The notes under the pieces were generated by a model. That model saw nothing but the letters and a program-made list of their open reading frames with translations. It had not been told where the DNA came from and did no database searches. A program made the position numbers and the translations under genes. From contig KE354169.1 of the NCBI GenBank assembly GCA_000415505.1, positions 1 to 33,990 of the forward strand: a stretch of DNA of 33,990 nt. Direction: 5' to 3'. Positions 24,250 to 31,957 of this stretch are shown here, one piece after another. The first letter of the stretch is position 1. Every line of letters begins with the position of its first letter. This DNA comes from Streptomyces afghaniensis 772 (lineage in GTDB: Bacteria; Actinomycetota; Actinomycetes; Streptomycetales; Streptomycetaceae).

Positions 24250-27200
24250 ATGCGGGACAGTCATCGGGCGGAAGCCGAGCGGCTGTTGGCACAGGCCGTG
24301 GAGGAGGAGGTGCGCCGGACGGGCGGGCGCACGGACGGGAAGGTGCTGCTCGCGCGGGCACGCGGGGCGCTCGACACGATGGCGCAGAGCGCGGCCGAGG
24401 AGTACGAGGCCTACACGCGCGCCCTGGACGAGGCGGCGGCCGGGCAGCTCACCTTCGGGCAGCGCTACGCCCGGGAAGGCGCCGGGACACCGCTGCTGGT
24501 GGCCGGGGTCGCGGCGGTCGCGGCCGTGGTCGCCGACATGGCCCTCGGCACGGACACCGGGACGGCGCTGGGCGCGGGCGTGACCGTGGGTGTCGTGGGC
24601 GCCGCGGCGACCGTCGTGAAGGTGGTCGGCTCACATCTGCCGGCCGCGCACCACCGGGCCGGGGCCGCGAGCCAGCCGGGCGGGCCCGAACAGCTGCGGC
24701 TGCAGTGGCTGACGGCACTGGAGGTGCGGGGCATCCGGCCGTTCCTGGACCAGCAGCGGGTGCTCGCCGCCTCCACGGGGCCGAAGAAGACCGGGCCGCG
24801 GCTGCGGGGCGCCGACAAGAGCGCGGCGGCGCGCGGGCGCAACGTGCTGGAGCAGTCCTTCGCGCAGCTCCCGGAACCGGCGGAGCCGTTCGCGGGGCGC
24901 CGGCACGAGCTGGCGCAGATCCGGCAGTGGGTGCAGGCGGCCCGGGCGAGCACTCAGACCCAGCCGACGGTGGTCGTCCTGCACGGCACGCCCGGCAGCG
25001 GCCGTACGGCCCTCGCGGTGCACGCCACGCACGATCTGAAGGACTACTTCCGCGGGGCCTGCGTCGTCGACCTGCGCGCCGAGGGCCGGGGCGAGTCCCC
25101 GCTGTCCACCCGCGACGCCCTGCTGCACCTGCTCAACCGGCTCGGCGCGCCCCGCGAGCAACTGCTGTTCCGCGAGCGCTCCTCCCCCGACCAGCAGGTC
25201 AAGCGGCTGAGCGAGCTGTACCACCAGCATCTGACCGGCCTGCCGGTCACGGTCGTCCTGGACGACGCCTCGGACGCGGGGCAGGTCCGGGCCCTGGTCC
25301 CGGAGCGGTCCGACAGCCTGGTGCTGGTGACCGCGCGGGGCCCGCTGGAGCTGGGCGAGCTGCCCGCGCGGGTGCACCAGCTGGCGGTGGCGCCGCTGGA
25401 CGCGGCGGGTGCGGAGGAACTGCTGGGCGCGGCGGCCCAGGACCGGTCCGGACCGTACGACGCCGAGTCCGCCGACCGGGTCCGGGAGCTGTGCGGCGGG
25501 CTGCCGCTGGCGCTGCGCATCGCCGGCTCGTGCCTCGGTCCGCGCTCCCCGCGCGCGCTGGCCACGGACCTCGGCGCGTACGGCCCGGTCGATCCCGTCG
25601 AACGCGCCCTGTGGCTGCGCTACACCGACCAGCCCGAGCCCGTACGGCGGCTGCTGCGCCGCCTGGCCCTGGCCGGCCGGGCCTCGCTGGGCGCCGCCGC
25701 GGCCGCCGCCCTGCTGGCCACCGACGAGGCGGAGGCCACACGCCACCTCCAGGCCCTGACCCGGGCGGGCCTGATCGACCACGTGCGGGGCGACCGCTAC
25801 CGGCTGCACGACCTGGTCCGTGCCTTCGCGCAGGCCCGGCTCCTCGACGAGGAGGAACCGGCCGAGCGCACGGCGGCGCAGGAACGGCTGATCGTGAACT
25901 ACGCCGAGCTGGCCGACTCGGTGCTGCGCATGGTCGACGGCAACATGTCGACCCGCACGAACCGCTTCAGCCCGTACGGCTTCCCCTCCCTCGACGAAGC
26001 GCTGCGCTGGCTGGACGACGAGTCGAGCTTCATCACGGCGGCGCTGCGGCACGCCGAGGGCGTGAACCAGGCGTCGGTCCTGAACCTCCTGGGCGCCCTG
26101 TGCGACTACTGCCTGCTGCGCGGCGACCTCTACCGCCTGGGCGAGATCAGCGAGCTGGCCCAGGCGGTGGACGAGGGCCTGCTGGTCCGCTCGGTGCAGT
26201 GGCGCACCGGCATCGCGGCACGGCAGCTCGGCGAACTGGACAAGGCGCGCACGACCCTCGCCTCGGTCGTCGACCTGTACCGGGAGGCCCATCACGACGC
26301 GGGTGCCGCCCGCGCCCTGTGCTCCCTCGGCATCACCCTGCACCACCAGGGCAATCTGACGGAGGCGTCGGCGAAGCTCCGCGAGGCACTCGCCCTGCAG
26401 TCCTCCAACGAGCTGGCGACGGACCGGGCGTGGACGATGCACGCCCTGGCGGCGGTGGAGCGGGACCGGGCCCGGGTGGCGGAGGCGCTGGACCTGCTGA
26501 CCGAGTCGCTGGTGCTGCACCGGCGGGGCGAGTCCGTGCACGGTCAGGCCTGGGCCCACTTCCAGCTCGGCCAGCTCGGCCTGCGCATGGGCGACGTCCC
26601 GCGGGCCGAGGCCGAGCTGCGCGCGGCCCTGGAGCTGTACGGCCGCACCCGTGACGCCCGCGGCGAAGCCTGGGCCTTGACCCAGCTGGCCCGGGCGCTG
26701 CTGGTCGCCGGTGACGCGTCCCCGGCCGTGGAGGAACTGCGCGGGGCCGCCGCCCGGCACCGCGAGAACGAGGACGCGCGCGGCGAGGCGTGGACGCTGT
26801 ACTACCTCGGCCAGGCCCTGGAGGAGACGGGCAACCTGGACCAGGCGGTCCGTGAACTGGAACGCTCCCGCACGATGTTCTCCCGTATGCGGGACGTCTA
26901 CGGCCTGGCCTGCGCCCGCCACCACTCGGCCCGCGTCACCCGCGACCAGCGCGCGGCCCAGACGGGTTCCCTGCGCAACTCCGGCTTCGCCCGCCAGCTC
27001 CTGGTGGACGCCCGCGCCGACTTCCAGCGCATCGGCGTCGCCCACGGCGAGGCGTGGACCTGCCTGGAGCTTGCGGTGGTGGACGCGGGCAACGCCCGCA
27101 CCCAGCAGGCCCTGGCACTGTGCGACGAGGCGGCGGATCTCTTCATGTCGTACGGCGACCGCCGGGGCGAGGACTGGGCCCGCTTCCTGCGCTGCACGCT

Positions 27201-27447
27201 GCTGCCGTACGCGGCTCCCGGCGGTATGGAGGTCGGCACGGCCGTGGCCCAGGAGGAACTGGCCCAGCTGTCCCGCGCGAGCCATCCGCTGCGCGACCAG
27301 AAACTGGACGACTACCTCGACGCGTACGCCCTGCTGCTGGAACGCGGCGTGACCCTGGAGGCGGGCTGGCAGGCCTGGCGCCTGGGCATGGTGCCGAACC
27401 GGCATGCGCGGGAGGTGATGGGCGTGGCCGTGGAGTCGAAGGCGTAG
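24250..27447 (+). CDS. Membrane-anchored STAND (NB-ARC) NTPase with TPR repeats
   Basis: This 1065-residue protein has a helical N-terminus (1-75), two predicted transmembrane segments (about 80-127), an NB-ARC-type core (about 205-480), a winged-helix-like region (about 480-550), and at least eight TPR-like repeats (about 600-1000; for example residues GEAWALTQLARALLVAGDAS). In the core, the P-loop reads GTPGSGRT, with R252 replacing the invariant Walker A lysine; the codon is clearly CGT. Walker B is VVLDDA (D338-D339), with LVLVTAR and the GLPLA box following. No SARP-type DNA-binding domain is present. STAND proteins act as regulated oligomeric switches; this may sense a signal at the membrane. 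The ATG at 24250 has GGAGGGGG upstream. Confidence 0.85.
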   Translation: MRDSHRAEAERLLAQAVEEEVRRTGGRTDGKVLLARARGALDTMAQSAAEEYEAYTRALDEAAAGQLTFGQRYAREGAGTPLLVAGVAAVAAVVADMALGTDTGTALGAGVTVGVVGAAATVVKVVGSHLPAAHHRAGAASQPGGPEQLRLQWLTALEVRGIRPFLDQQRVLAASTGPKKTGPRLRGADKSAAARGRNVLEQSFAQLPEPAEPFAGRRHELAQIRQWVQAARASTQTQPTVVVLHGTPGSGRTALAVHATHDLKDYFRGACVVDLRAEGRGESPLSTRDALLHLLNRLGAPREQLLFRERSSPDQQVKRLSELYHQHLTGLPVTVVLDDASDAGQVRALVPERSDSLVLVTARGPLELGELPARVHQLAVAPLDAAGAEELLGAAAQDRSGPYDAESADRVRELCGGLPLALRIAGSCLGPRSPRALATDLGAYGPVDPVERALWLRYTDQPEPVRRLLRRLALAGRASLGAAAAAALLATDEAEATRHLQALTRAGLIDHVRGDRYRLHDLVRAFAQARLLDEEEPAERTAAQERLIVNYAELADSVLRMVDGNMSTRTNRFSPYGFPSLDEALRWLDDESSFITAALRHAEGVNQASVLNLLGALCDYCLLRGDLYRLGEISELAQAVDEGLLVRSVQWRTGIAARQLGELDKARTTLASVVDLYREAHHDAGAARALCSLGITLHHQGNLTEASAKLREALALQSSNELATDRAWTMHALAAVERDRARVAEALDLLTESLVLHRRGESVHGQAWAHFQLGQLGLRMGDVPRAEAELRAALELYGRTRDARGEAWALTQLARALLVAGDASPAVEELRGAAARHRENEDARGEAWTLYYLGQALEETGNLDQAVRELERSRTMFSRMRDVYGLACARHHSARVTRDQRAAQTGSLRNSGFARQLLVDARADFQRIGVAHGEAWTCLELAVVDAGNARTQQALALCDEAADLFMSYGDRRGEDWARFLRCTLLPYAAPGGMEVGTAVAQEELAQLSRASHPLRDQKLDDYLDAYALLLERGVTLEAGWQAWRLGMVPNRHAREVMGVAVESKA

Positions 27448-27474
27448 GGACGCCCCCCTGGGCGGGCACGCGAC

Positions 27475-27509
27475 GCACCCGTCGGCGGCGGACGGCCACC
27501 GACGGGTGC
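27475..27509 (+). terminator. Terminator of the STAND gene
   Basis: GCACCCGTCGG and CCGACGGGTGC form a perfect 11-bp stem with a 13-nt loop, 27 nt after the stop codon at 27447. Confidence 0.8.
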
Positions 27510-27525
27510 CCCCCGGGGAGAGACG

Positions 27526-27546
27526 GACGCCCCGGGAGGGGGCGTC
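27526..27546 (-). terminator. Terminator of the mca operon overlapping the stop codon
   Basis: GACGCCCC and GGGGCGTC form a perfect 8-bp stem with a 5-nt loop. In the minus-strand direction it begins within the stop codon of the small membrane protein. It lies only 16 nt from the terminator of the convergent STAND gene. Confidence 0.7.
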
Positions 27547-27823
27547 AGCCCTGCTTCTGCTTGCCCTGGCCGGAGGCCTCCGCGTCCGCGGGCTCCGGTT
27601 CAGCCTGCTCGGCCTGCTCGGCCTTGGGGTCGGGAACCTGCGTGAAGTCGACCCTGTTCATGTGCCGGCTCATGGACTTCATCAGGGCCCACACCGCCAG
27701 GGCCATCGCCGCGAAGACGATGAAGCCGAGGACGCCGGGGGTGACCTTGTCCTCGTCGACCTCCTTGGCGAAGGTGACGAGGTGCGTCATTGCCAGGCTT
27801 GCGCTTGCGCTCATGTCAGGCAT
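27545..27823 (-). CDS. Small membrane protein overlapping mca
   Basis: This protein of up to 92 residues has an N-terminal segment ending VDEDKVTPGVLGF, one transmembrane helix (about 31-47, GFIVFAAMALAVWALMK), then KSMSRHMNRVDF and an acidic, Gln/Pro/Ala-rich tail. A small single-pass protein of this type commonly follows mca in actinobacteria. The start is uncertain: ATG at 27823 overlaps the mca stop by 8 nt, and ATG at 27814 lies 1 nt after it (TGACATG); neither has a Shine-Dalgarno, so coupling to mca translation is likely. Function unknown; a membrane partner for mycothiol detoxification is only a suggestion from synteny. Confidence 0.75.
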   Translation of the reverse strand: MPDMSASASLAMTHLVTFAKEVDEDKVTPGVLGFIVFAAMALAVWALMKSMSRHMNRVDFTQVPDPKAEQAEQAEPEPADAEASGQGKQKQG

Positions 27824-28697
27824 TGTCGCGGACGCCCGCGAAGAGGTCGTCCTCGGGGAGGGAGGTATCGACGAGGGACTTCGCCAGCTCGTACTCCTCC
27901 GTCGGCCAGACCTCCTTCTGGATGTCCATCGGCACCTTGAACCAGCCGCCGTCCGGGTCGATCTGCGTGGCGTGCGCGATCAGCGCCTTGTCGCGGATCT
28001 CGTAGAAGTCGCCGCAGGGGACGTGCGTGGTGAGCGTGCGCTCCTTCATCCCGAATTCGTCCCAGCGCTTGAGCCAGTCCCCGTAGGGCGACTCCAGACC
28101 CCGGTCGAGCATCGCCTGGTGCAGCGCCTCGGTGCGGGGGCGGTTGAAGCCCTGGTTGTAGTAGAGCTTCTGCGGCTGGTACGCGGGGCCGTACTCGGCC
28201 TCCGGGTACTTCTCGGTGTCCGCCGCCCCCTCGAACGCCACCATCGAGATCTTGTGGGTCATGATGTGGTCGGGGTGCGGGTAGCCGCCGTTCTCGTCGT
28301 AGGTCGTGATCACCTGCGGACGGAAGGAGCGGATCTTGCGCACCAGCTCACCGGCCGCGTGGTCGACGTCCTGCAGGGCGAAGCAGCCCTCCGGCAGCGG
28401 CGGCAGCGGGTCGCCCTCGGGCAGGCCCGAGTCGACGAAGCCGAGCCACTCCTGCTTGACGCCCAGGATCTCCCGGGCCTCGTCCATCTCCTTCTTGCGT
28501 ACCTCGTGGATGTGCTCCTCGACGTACTTGTCCCCCTGGAGCTTCGGATTGAGGATGGAGCCGCGTTCCCCGCCTGTGCAGGTCACGACCAGCACGTCCA
28601 CCCCCTCGGACACGTACTTGGCCATGGTCGCCGCGCCCTTGCTCGACTCGTCGTCGGGGTGGGCGTGAACGGCCATCAGTCGCAACTGGTCAGTCAA
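27816..28697 (-). CDS. mca: Mycothiol S-conjugate amidase
   Basis: This 293-residue zinc amidase of the LmbE/PIG-L family cleaves mycothiol S-conjugates to mercapturic acids for export and releases GlcN-Ins for recycling. The metal motif H13-P-D-D16 (VHAHPDDES) and H144 of GGYPHPDH are present, and long segments (GFVDSGLPEGDPLPPLP, YYNQGFNRPRTEAL, HATQIDP, WPTEEYELA) agree with mycobacterial Mca rather than MshB. The start is a TTG at 28697 with GAGGAA 7 nt upstream; an ATG 7 nt earlier is out of frame and meets a stop within five codons. It is divergent from the DUF4307 gene and overlaps the small membrane protein gene. It supports a mycothiol-producing actinobacterium. Confidence 0.97.
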   Translation of the reverse strand: MTDQLRLMAVHAHPDDESSKGAATMAKYVSEGVDVLVVTCTGGERGSILNPKLQGDKYVEEHIHEVRKKEMDEAREILGVKQEWLGFVDSGLPEGDPLPPLPEGCFALQDVDHAAGELVRKIRSFRPQVITTYDENGGYPHPDHIMTHKISMVAFEGAADTEKYPEAEYGPAYQPQKLYYNQGFNRPRTEALHQAMLDRGLESPYGDWLKRWDEFGMKERTLTTHVPCGDFYEIRDKALIAHATQIDPDGGWFKVPMDIQKEVWPTEEYELAKSLVDTSLPEDDLFAGVRDNA

Positions 28698-28750
28698 GAC
28701 TCATTCCTCAGTAAGTCGGCGCCCTGTGTGCGTCGGCGCAATCAGCGGCT

Positions 28751-28797
28751 TCTATAGTGACCGAACCGGGGGGCGAATAATTCCGGGCCCCGGTCAC
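28751..28797. promoter_or_regulatory. Shared -10 region and leader stem-loop between mca and DUF4307 gene
   Basis: TATAGT (28753-28758, plus) and TATAGA (28756-28751, minus) are overlapping -10-like hexamers facing the two divergent genes. Next to them CCGGGG (28766-28771) and CCCCGG (28788-28793), extended by GTGA and TCAC across a bulge, form a stem-loop in the DUF4307 leader. The -35 elements are weak on both strands. Confidence 0.35.
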
Positions 28798-28844
28798 GAG
28801 CCCCCTTACGGGACGTTCGTCCCGGCCCTGTCTGGAGGACGATC

Positions 28845-29243
28845 ATGAGTACGGCGACCACGCGACTGCCCGAGGGACGTTACGGCCGTTCCTCGGACGA
28901 GCGCGCCGACCGCACACTCAAGATCGTCGGCGCCGTCCTCGCGGTGGCGCTGCTGGGGCTCGTCGGCTGGTTCGGCTACCACTACGTCGCCCAGAGCGAG
29001 ATCAGCGCCGAGGTGATCAGCTTCGAGCCCGGCAAGGAGTCCGTGCAGGTGCACCTGGAGGTCCGCAAGGACGCCGGTGCCGACGGCTACTGCACCGTGC
29101 GCTCGCAGGCCGAGAACGGTGCCGAGGTCGGCCGGGCCGATTTCCGCTTCGACGGGGACGCCACCCGCATCGACAAGGTCGTCACGCTCCGTACGACCTC
29201 CCCGGGGACGACGGCCGAGCTGCTGGGCTGCCACACCGGCTGA
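28845..29243 (+). CDS. DUF4307 membrane-anchored protein
   Basis: This 132-residue protein has a polar N-terminus (MSTATTRLPEGRYGRSSDERADR), one transmembrane helix (about 25-45, KIVGAVLAVALLGLVGWFGYHYV) and a beta-rich extracytoplasmic domain with C82 and C130 likely to form a disulfide. It matches the actinobacterial DUF4307 family, typically found between mca and greA. The ATG at 28845 follows GGAGGACGATC. Function unknown. It is divergent from mca and is followed, 179 nt later, by greA with its own promoter region. Confidence 0.88.
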   Translation: MSTATTRLPEGRYGRSSDERADRTLKIVGAVLAVALLGLVGWFGYHYVAQSEISAEVISFEPGKESVQVHLEVRKDAGADGYCTVRSQAENGAEVGRADFRFDGDATRIDKVVTLRTTSPGTTAELLGCHTG

Positions 29244-29422
29244 GACCCCGCCCGAGTCACCTGCAATACGTAGCGCCTGACCTGCGTTGACGCGAAACTG
29301 GTGGCTTATGTCCTCCCCCTTCCGCTCCTGAATTGTTAGGCTCGTGGTTTCGCCCATCCGTGAAGGAACATGCTTCTGGGTAGGGCGATGCTTTGTATTC
29401 CCAGTACCTACGAGGAGCACCT

Positions 29423-29920
29423 GTGACCCAGACCAGCGAGAACGTCACCTGGCTGACCCAGGAGGCGTACAACAAGCTCAAGGCTGAGCTTGAGTACCTT
29501 ACTGGTCCCGCGCGGGCTGAGATCTCCGCGAAGATCGCCGCCGCGCGCGAGGAGGGCGACCTGCGTGAGAACGGCGGGTACCACGCAGCCAAGGAGGAGC
29601 AGGGCAAGCAGGAACTCCGTGTGCGCCAGCTCACCCAGCTCCTCGAGAGCGCCAAGGTCGGCGAGGCGCCCGCGGCGGACGGCGCCGTGGCGCCCGGCAT
29701 GGTCGTCACGATCGCCTTCGACGGTGACGAGGACGACACTCTGACGTTCCTGCTCGCCTCGCGCGAGTACGCGAGCACCGACATCGAGACGTACTCACCG
29801 CAGTCCCCGCTGGGCACCGGCGTGATCGGCCACAAGGTCGGCGAGGACGCCGAGTACGAGCTGCCGAACGGCAAGAAGGCATCGGTGAAGATCCTCAAGG
29901 CCGAGCCGTACGAGGGCTGA
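29423..29920 (+). CDS. greA: Transcription elongation factor GreA
   Basis: This 165-residue protein stimulates cleavage of backtracked RNA by RNA polymerase. The N-terminal coiled coil (about 10-78) carries the catalytic tip acids D46 and E49 in GDLRENGGYHAAKEEQ. The C-terminal FKBP-like domain (about 85-160) contains SPLGTGVIGHKVGED. The GTG at 29423 has GAGGAG 6 nt upstream; a TTG at 29393 in frame would add ten residues without a ribosome binding site. The gene is followed by a strong terminator, and the 179-nt upstream gap includes a TAGGCT hexamer (29336-29341) that may be the -10. Confidence 0.96.
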   Translation: MTQTSENVTWLTQEAYNKLKAELEYLTGPARAEISAKIAAAREEGDLRENGGYHAAKEEQGKQELRVRQLTQLLESAKVGEAPAADGAVAPGMVVTIAFDGDEDDTLTFLLASREYASTDIETYSPQSPLGTGVIGHKVGEDAEYELPNGKKASVKILKAEPYEG

Positions 29921-29944
29921 ACCGCCTCGACCGACGTCTTGCCT

Positions 29945-29972
29945 GCCCCCGGCGCCGCGCGGCGCCGGGGGC
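29945..29972. terminator. Bidirectional terminator after greA
   Basis: GCCCCCGGCGCC and GGCGCCGGGGGC form a perfect 12-bp stem with a GCGC loop between convergent greA and the ABC permease gene. Confidence 0.9.
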
Positions 29973-29976
29973 ATCG

Positions 29977-30834
29977 TCATGCCGTCGCGGACCGGTACTT
30001 GCGCACCGCCAGCGTCCGGAAGACGACCAGGATCAGGACCGAGTAGATCAGCGAGGCCCAGACGGGGTGTTGCATGGGCCAGGCGTCCGACGGTGACTGG
30101 CCCGGGTTGGCGAACAGCACTCGGCAGGCCTGGACCGTGGCGCTGAAGGGGTTCCACTCGGCGATGTGGCGCAGCCACGGGGTCATGTGGCTGGTGTCCA
30201 CGAACGCGTTCGAGATGAAGGTGACCGGGAAGAGCCAGATCAGACCGCTGGACGTGGCCGCCTCAGGGGTCCGGACGGACATGCCGATCAGGGCGCCGAT
30301 CCAGGTGAACGCGTACCCGAGCAGGAGCAGCAGGCCGAAGGCCCCGAGCACCTTGCCGAGGTTGGTGTCGCCGTCCGACCCGACGCGCCAGCCGACCAGG
30401 AGGGCGACCACCGCGAGGACGACCAGGGTGAGGGCCGTCTGCACCGAGTCGGCGAGGGTGCGCCCGGTGAGGACCGCGCCGCGTGCCATGGGCAGGGACC
30501 GGAAGCGGTCGATGAGGCCCTTGTGCATGTCGTCGGCGATACCGGCGCCGGAGCTGGCGGTGGCGAACGTGACGGTCTGCGCGAAGATGCCCGCCATCAG
30601 GAAGTTCTTGTAGTCGACGGCGCTGGTGCTGCTGCCGATCTGCATGGAACCGCCGAAGACGTAGGTGAACAGCACCACGAACATGATCGGCTGGATCAGT
30701 CCGTAGATGATCATCTCCGGGATCCTGGACATGCGGATCAGGTTGCGTTGCGCGACGACCATCGAGTCCCGGATGGACTGGCTGACCGGGTTCGTGGCCG
30801 GCGCGACGCGCACGGTGTCGGTGACGGCACTCAC
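29977..30834 (-). CDS. ABC-2 type exporter permease, DrrB-like
   Basis: This 285-residue permease has six predicted helices and the ABC-2 signature region (LLLLGYAFTWIGALIGMSVRTPEAA, then LIWLFPVTFISNAFVDTSHMTPWLR). It resembles DrrB of the daunorubicin exporter. The GTG at 30834 overlaps the TGA of the ATPase gene as GTGA, so the two subunits are translationally coupled. The protein forms the membrane part of an exporter for an unknown hydrophobic drug or lipid. Confidence 0.92.
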   Translation of the reverse strand: MSAVTDTVRVAPATNPVSQSIRDSMVVAQRNLIRMSRIPEMIIYGLIQPIMFVVLFTYVFGGSMQIGSSTSAVDYKNFLMAGIFAQTVTFATASSGAGIADDMHKGLIDRFRSLPMARGAVLTGRTLADSVQTALTLVVLAVVALLVGWRVGSDGDTNLGKVLGAFGLLLLLGYAFTWIGALIGMSVRTPEAATSSGLIWLFPVTFISNAFVDTSHMTPWLRHIAEWNPFSATVQACRVLFANPGQSPSDAWPMQHPVWASLIYSVLILVVFRTLAVRKYRSATA

Positions 30835-31808
30835 TTCACGGCCTCCTCGTCGTTCTCCTCGTTCTTCGCCTCGGCCACGTGTCCCGTCAGCGACAGGAAG
30901 ACGTCGTCGAGGGTCGGCCGGCGCAGGCCGATGTCATCGATCTCGATGCCCCGGGTGTCCAGTTCCCGGATGACCTCCGCCAGGAGCTTGGCGCCGCCGG
31001 TCACGGGCGCGGTGAGCTTGCGCATGTGCTCCTCGACCGTGGTGTCGCCCTTGCCGAAGCCGGCGAGCACCTCGGCGGCGGCCGGGATGTGCTCGCGCTC
31101 GTGCACCACGACCTCGACGCGCTCGCCGCCGGTGCGGGCCTTGAGCTGGTCGGAGGTGCCCTTGGCGATGACCTTGCCGTGGTCGACCACCGCGATGTCG
31201 TGTGCCAGGTGGTCGGCCTCTTCCAGGTACTGCGTGGTCAGCAGCAGCGTCGTGCCGCCGGAGACCAGTTGCTTGATGACCTCCCACAGCTGCTGGCGGT
31301 TGCGGGGGTCGAGGCCGGTCGTCGGCTCGTCCATGAACATCACGGGCGGCGAGACGACCAGGGCCGCCGCGAGGTCGAGCCGGCGGCGCATGCCTCCGGA
31401 GTAGGTCTTGGTGGGGCGGTCGGCCGCGTCCGCGAGGTGGAACTGCTCCAGCAGCTCGGCCGCGCGCTCCTTCGCCGCCTTGGCCTTCATCTGGTAGAGC
31501 CGGCCGACCATCTGCAGGTTCTCGCGGCCGGTCAGGTATTCGTCGACGGCCGCGAACTGGCCGGACAGACCGATGGAGCGGCGGACGGCGTCGGGCTGTT
31601 TGAGCACGTCGATGCCCGCTACGACCGCCCGTCCGCTGTCGGGGCGCAGCAGGGTGGTCAGGCAGCGGACGGTCGTCGTCTTGCCCGCGCCGTTCGGCCC
31701 GAGCAGGCCGAGGACCGTGCCCTCGGGCACGTCGAGGTCGACGCCGTCCAAGGCCCTTACGTCACCGAAGGTCTTGACCAGACCTTCGGCATAGATGGCG
31801 CCTGGCAT
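30831..31808 (-). CDS. ABC exporter ATPase, DrrA-like
   Basis: This 325-residue ATPase has Walker A GLLGPNGAGKTT, Q-loop SGQFAAVDEYLT, signature YSGGMRRRLDLA, Walker B VMFMDEPTTGLDP and, where most ABC proteins have the H-loop histidine, TTQYLEEAD, as is usual for the DrrA group. The C-terminal extension (about 225-325) with TLDDVFLSLTG is also typical. The ATG at 31808 follows GGAG; an in-frame GTG at 31820 would place the ribosome binding site within the gene. The promoter upstream is overlapped by a palindrome, so expression is probably inducible. The partner permease follows by a 4-nt overlap. Confidence 0.94.
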   Translation of the reverse strand: MPGAIYAEGLVKTFGDVRALDGVDLDVPEGTVLGLLGPNGAGKTTTVRCLTTLLRPDSGRAVVAGIDVLKQPDAVRRSIGLSGQFAAVDEYLTGRENLQMVGRLYQMKAKAAKERAAELLEQFHLADAADRPTKTYSGGMRRRLDLAAALVVSPPVMFMDEPTTGLDPRNRQQLWEVIKQLVSGGTTLLLTTQYLEEADHLAHDIAVVDHGKVIAKGTSDQLKARTGGERVEVVVHEREHIPAAAEVLAGFGKGDTTVEEHMRKLTAPVTGGAKLLAEVIRELDTRGIEIDDIGLRRPTLDDVFLSLTGHVAEAKNEENDEEAVK

Positions 31809-31867
31809 AAAAGTCTCCACGTCTTCGGGGATCGCCGGACAGGATGGATCAGGTATCGCACGGACAC

Positions 31868-31896
31868 ACCATAACGCGATGTATCGCGTCTCACAA
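31868..31896 (-). promoter_or_regulatory. Repressed promoter of the ABC exporter operon
   Basis: On the minus strand TTGTGA (31896-31891) and TATGGT (31873-31868) are 17 nt apart. The spacer is filled by a perfect inverted repeat ACGCGAT/ATCGCGT with a 2-nt centre (31874-31889). This is the arrangement of a TetR-type repressor site; no repressor gene is adjacent. Confidence 0.7.
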
Positions 31897-31957
31897 CGAG
31901 GTTTTGCGCGTGGTGCTCGGTGTGACGAAAGGATCTTGAGCCCGGCTCCGGAGGCGG

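Noticed and set aside
24631-27405. Long minus-strand open frame opposite the STAND gene
   Set aside because: Gln/Arg/Val-rich antisense shadow; no start signals or recognisable domains.
29290-29422. Riboswitch in the greA leader
   Set aside because: Only a 5-bp CTGGG/CCCAG pairing was seen; no conserved aptamer pattern recognised.
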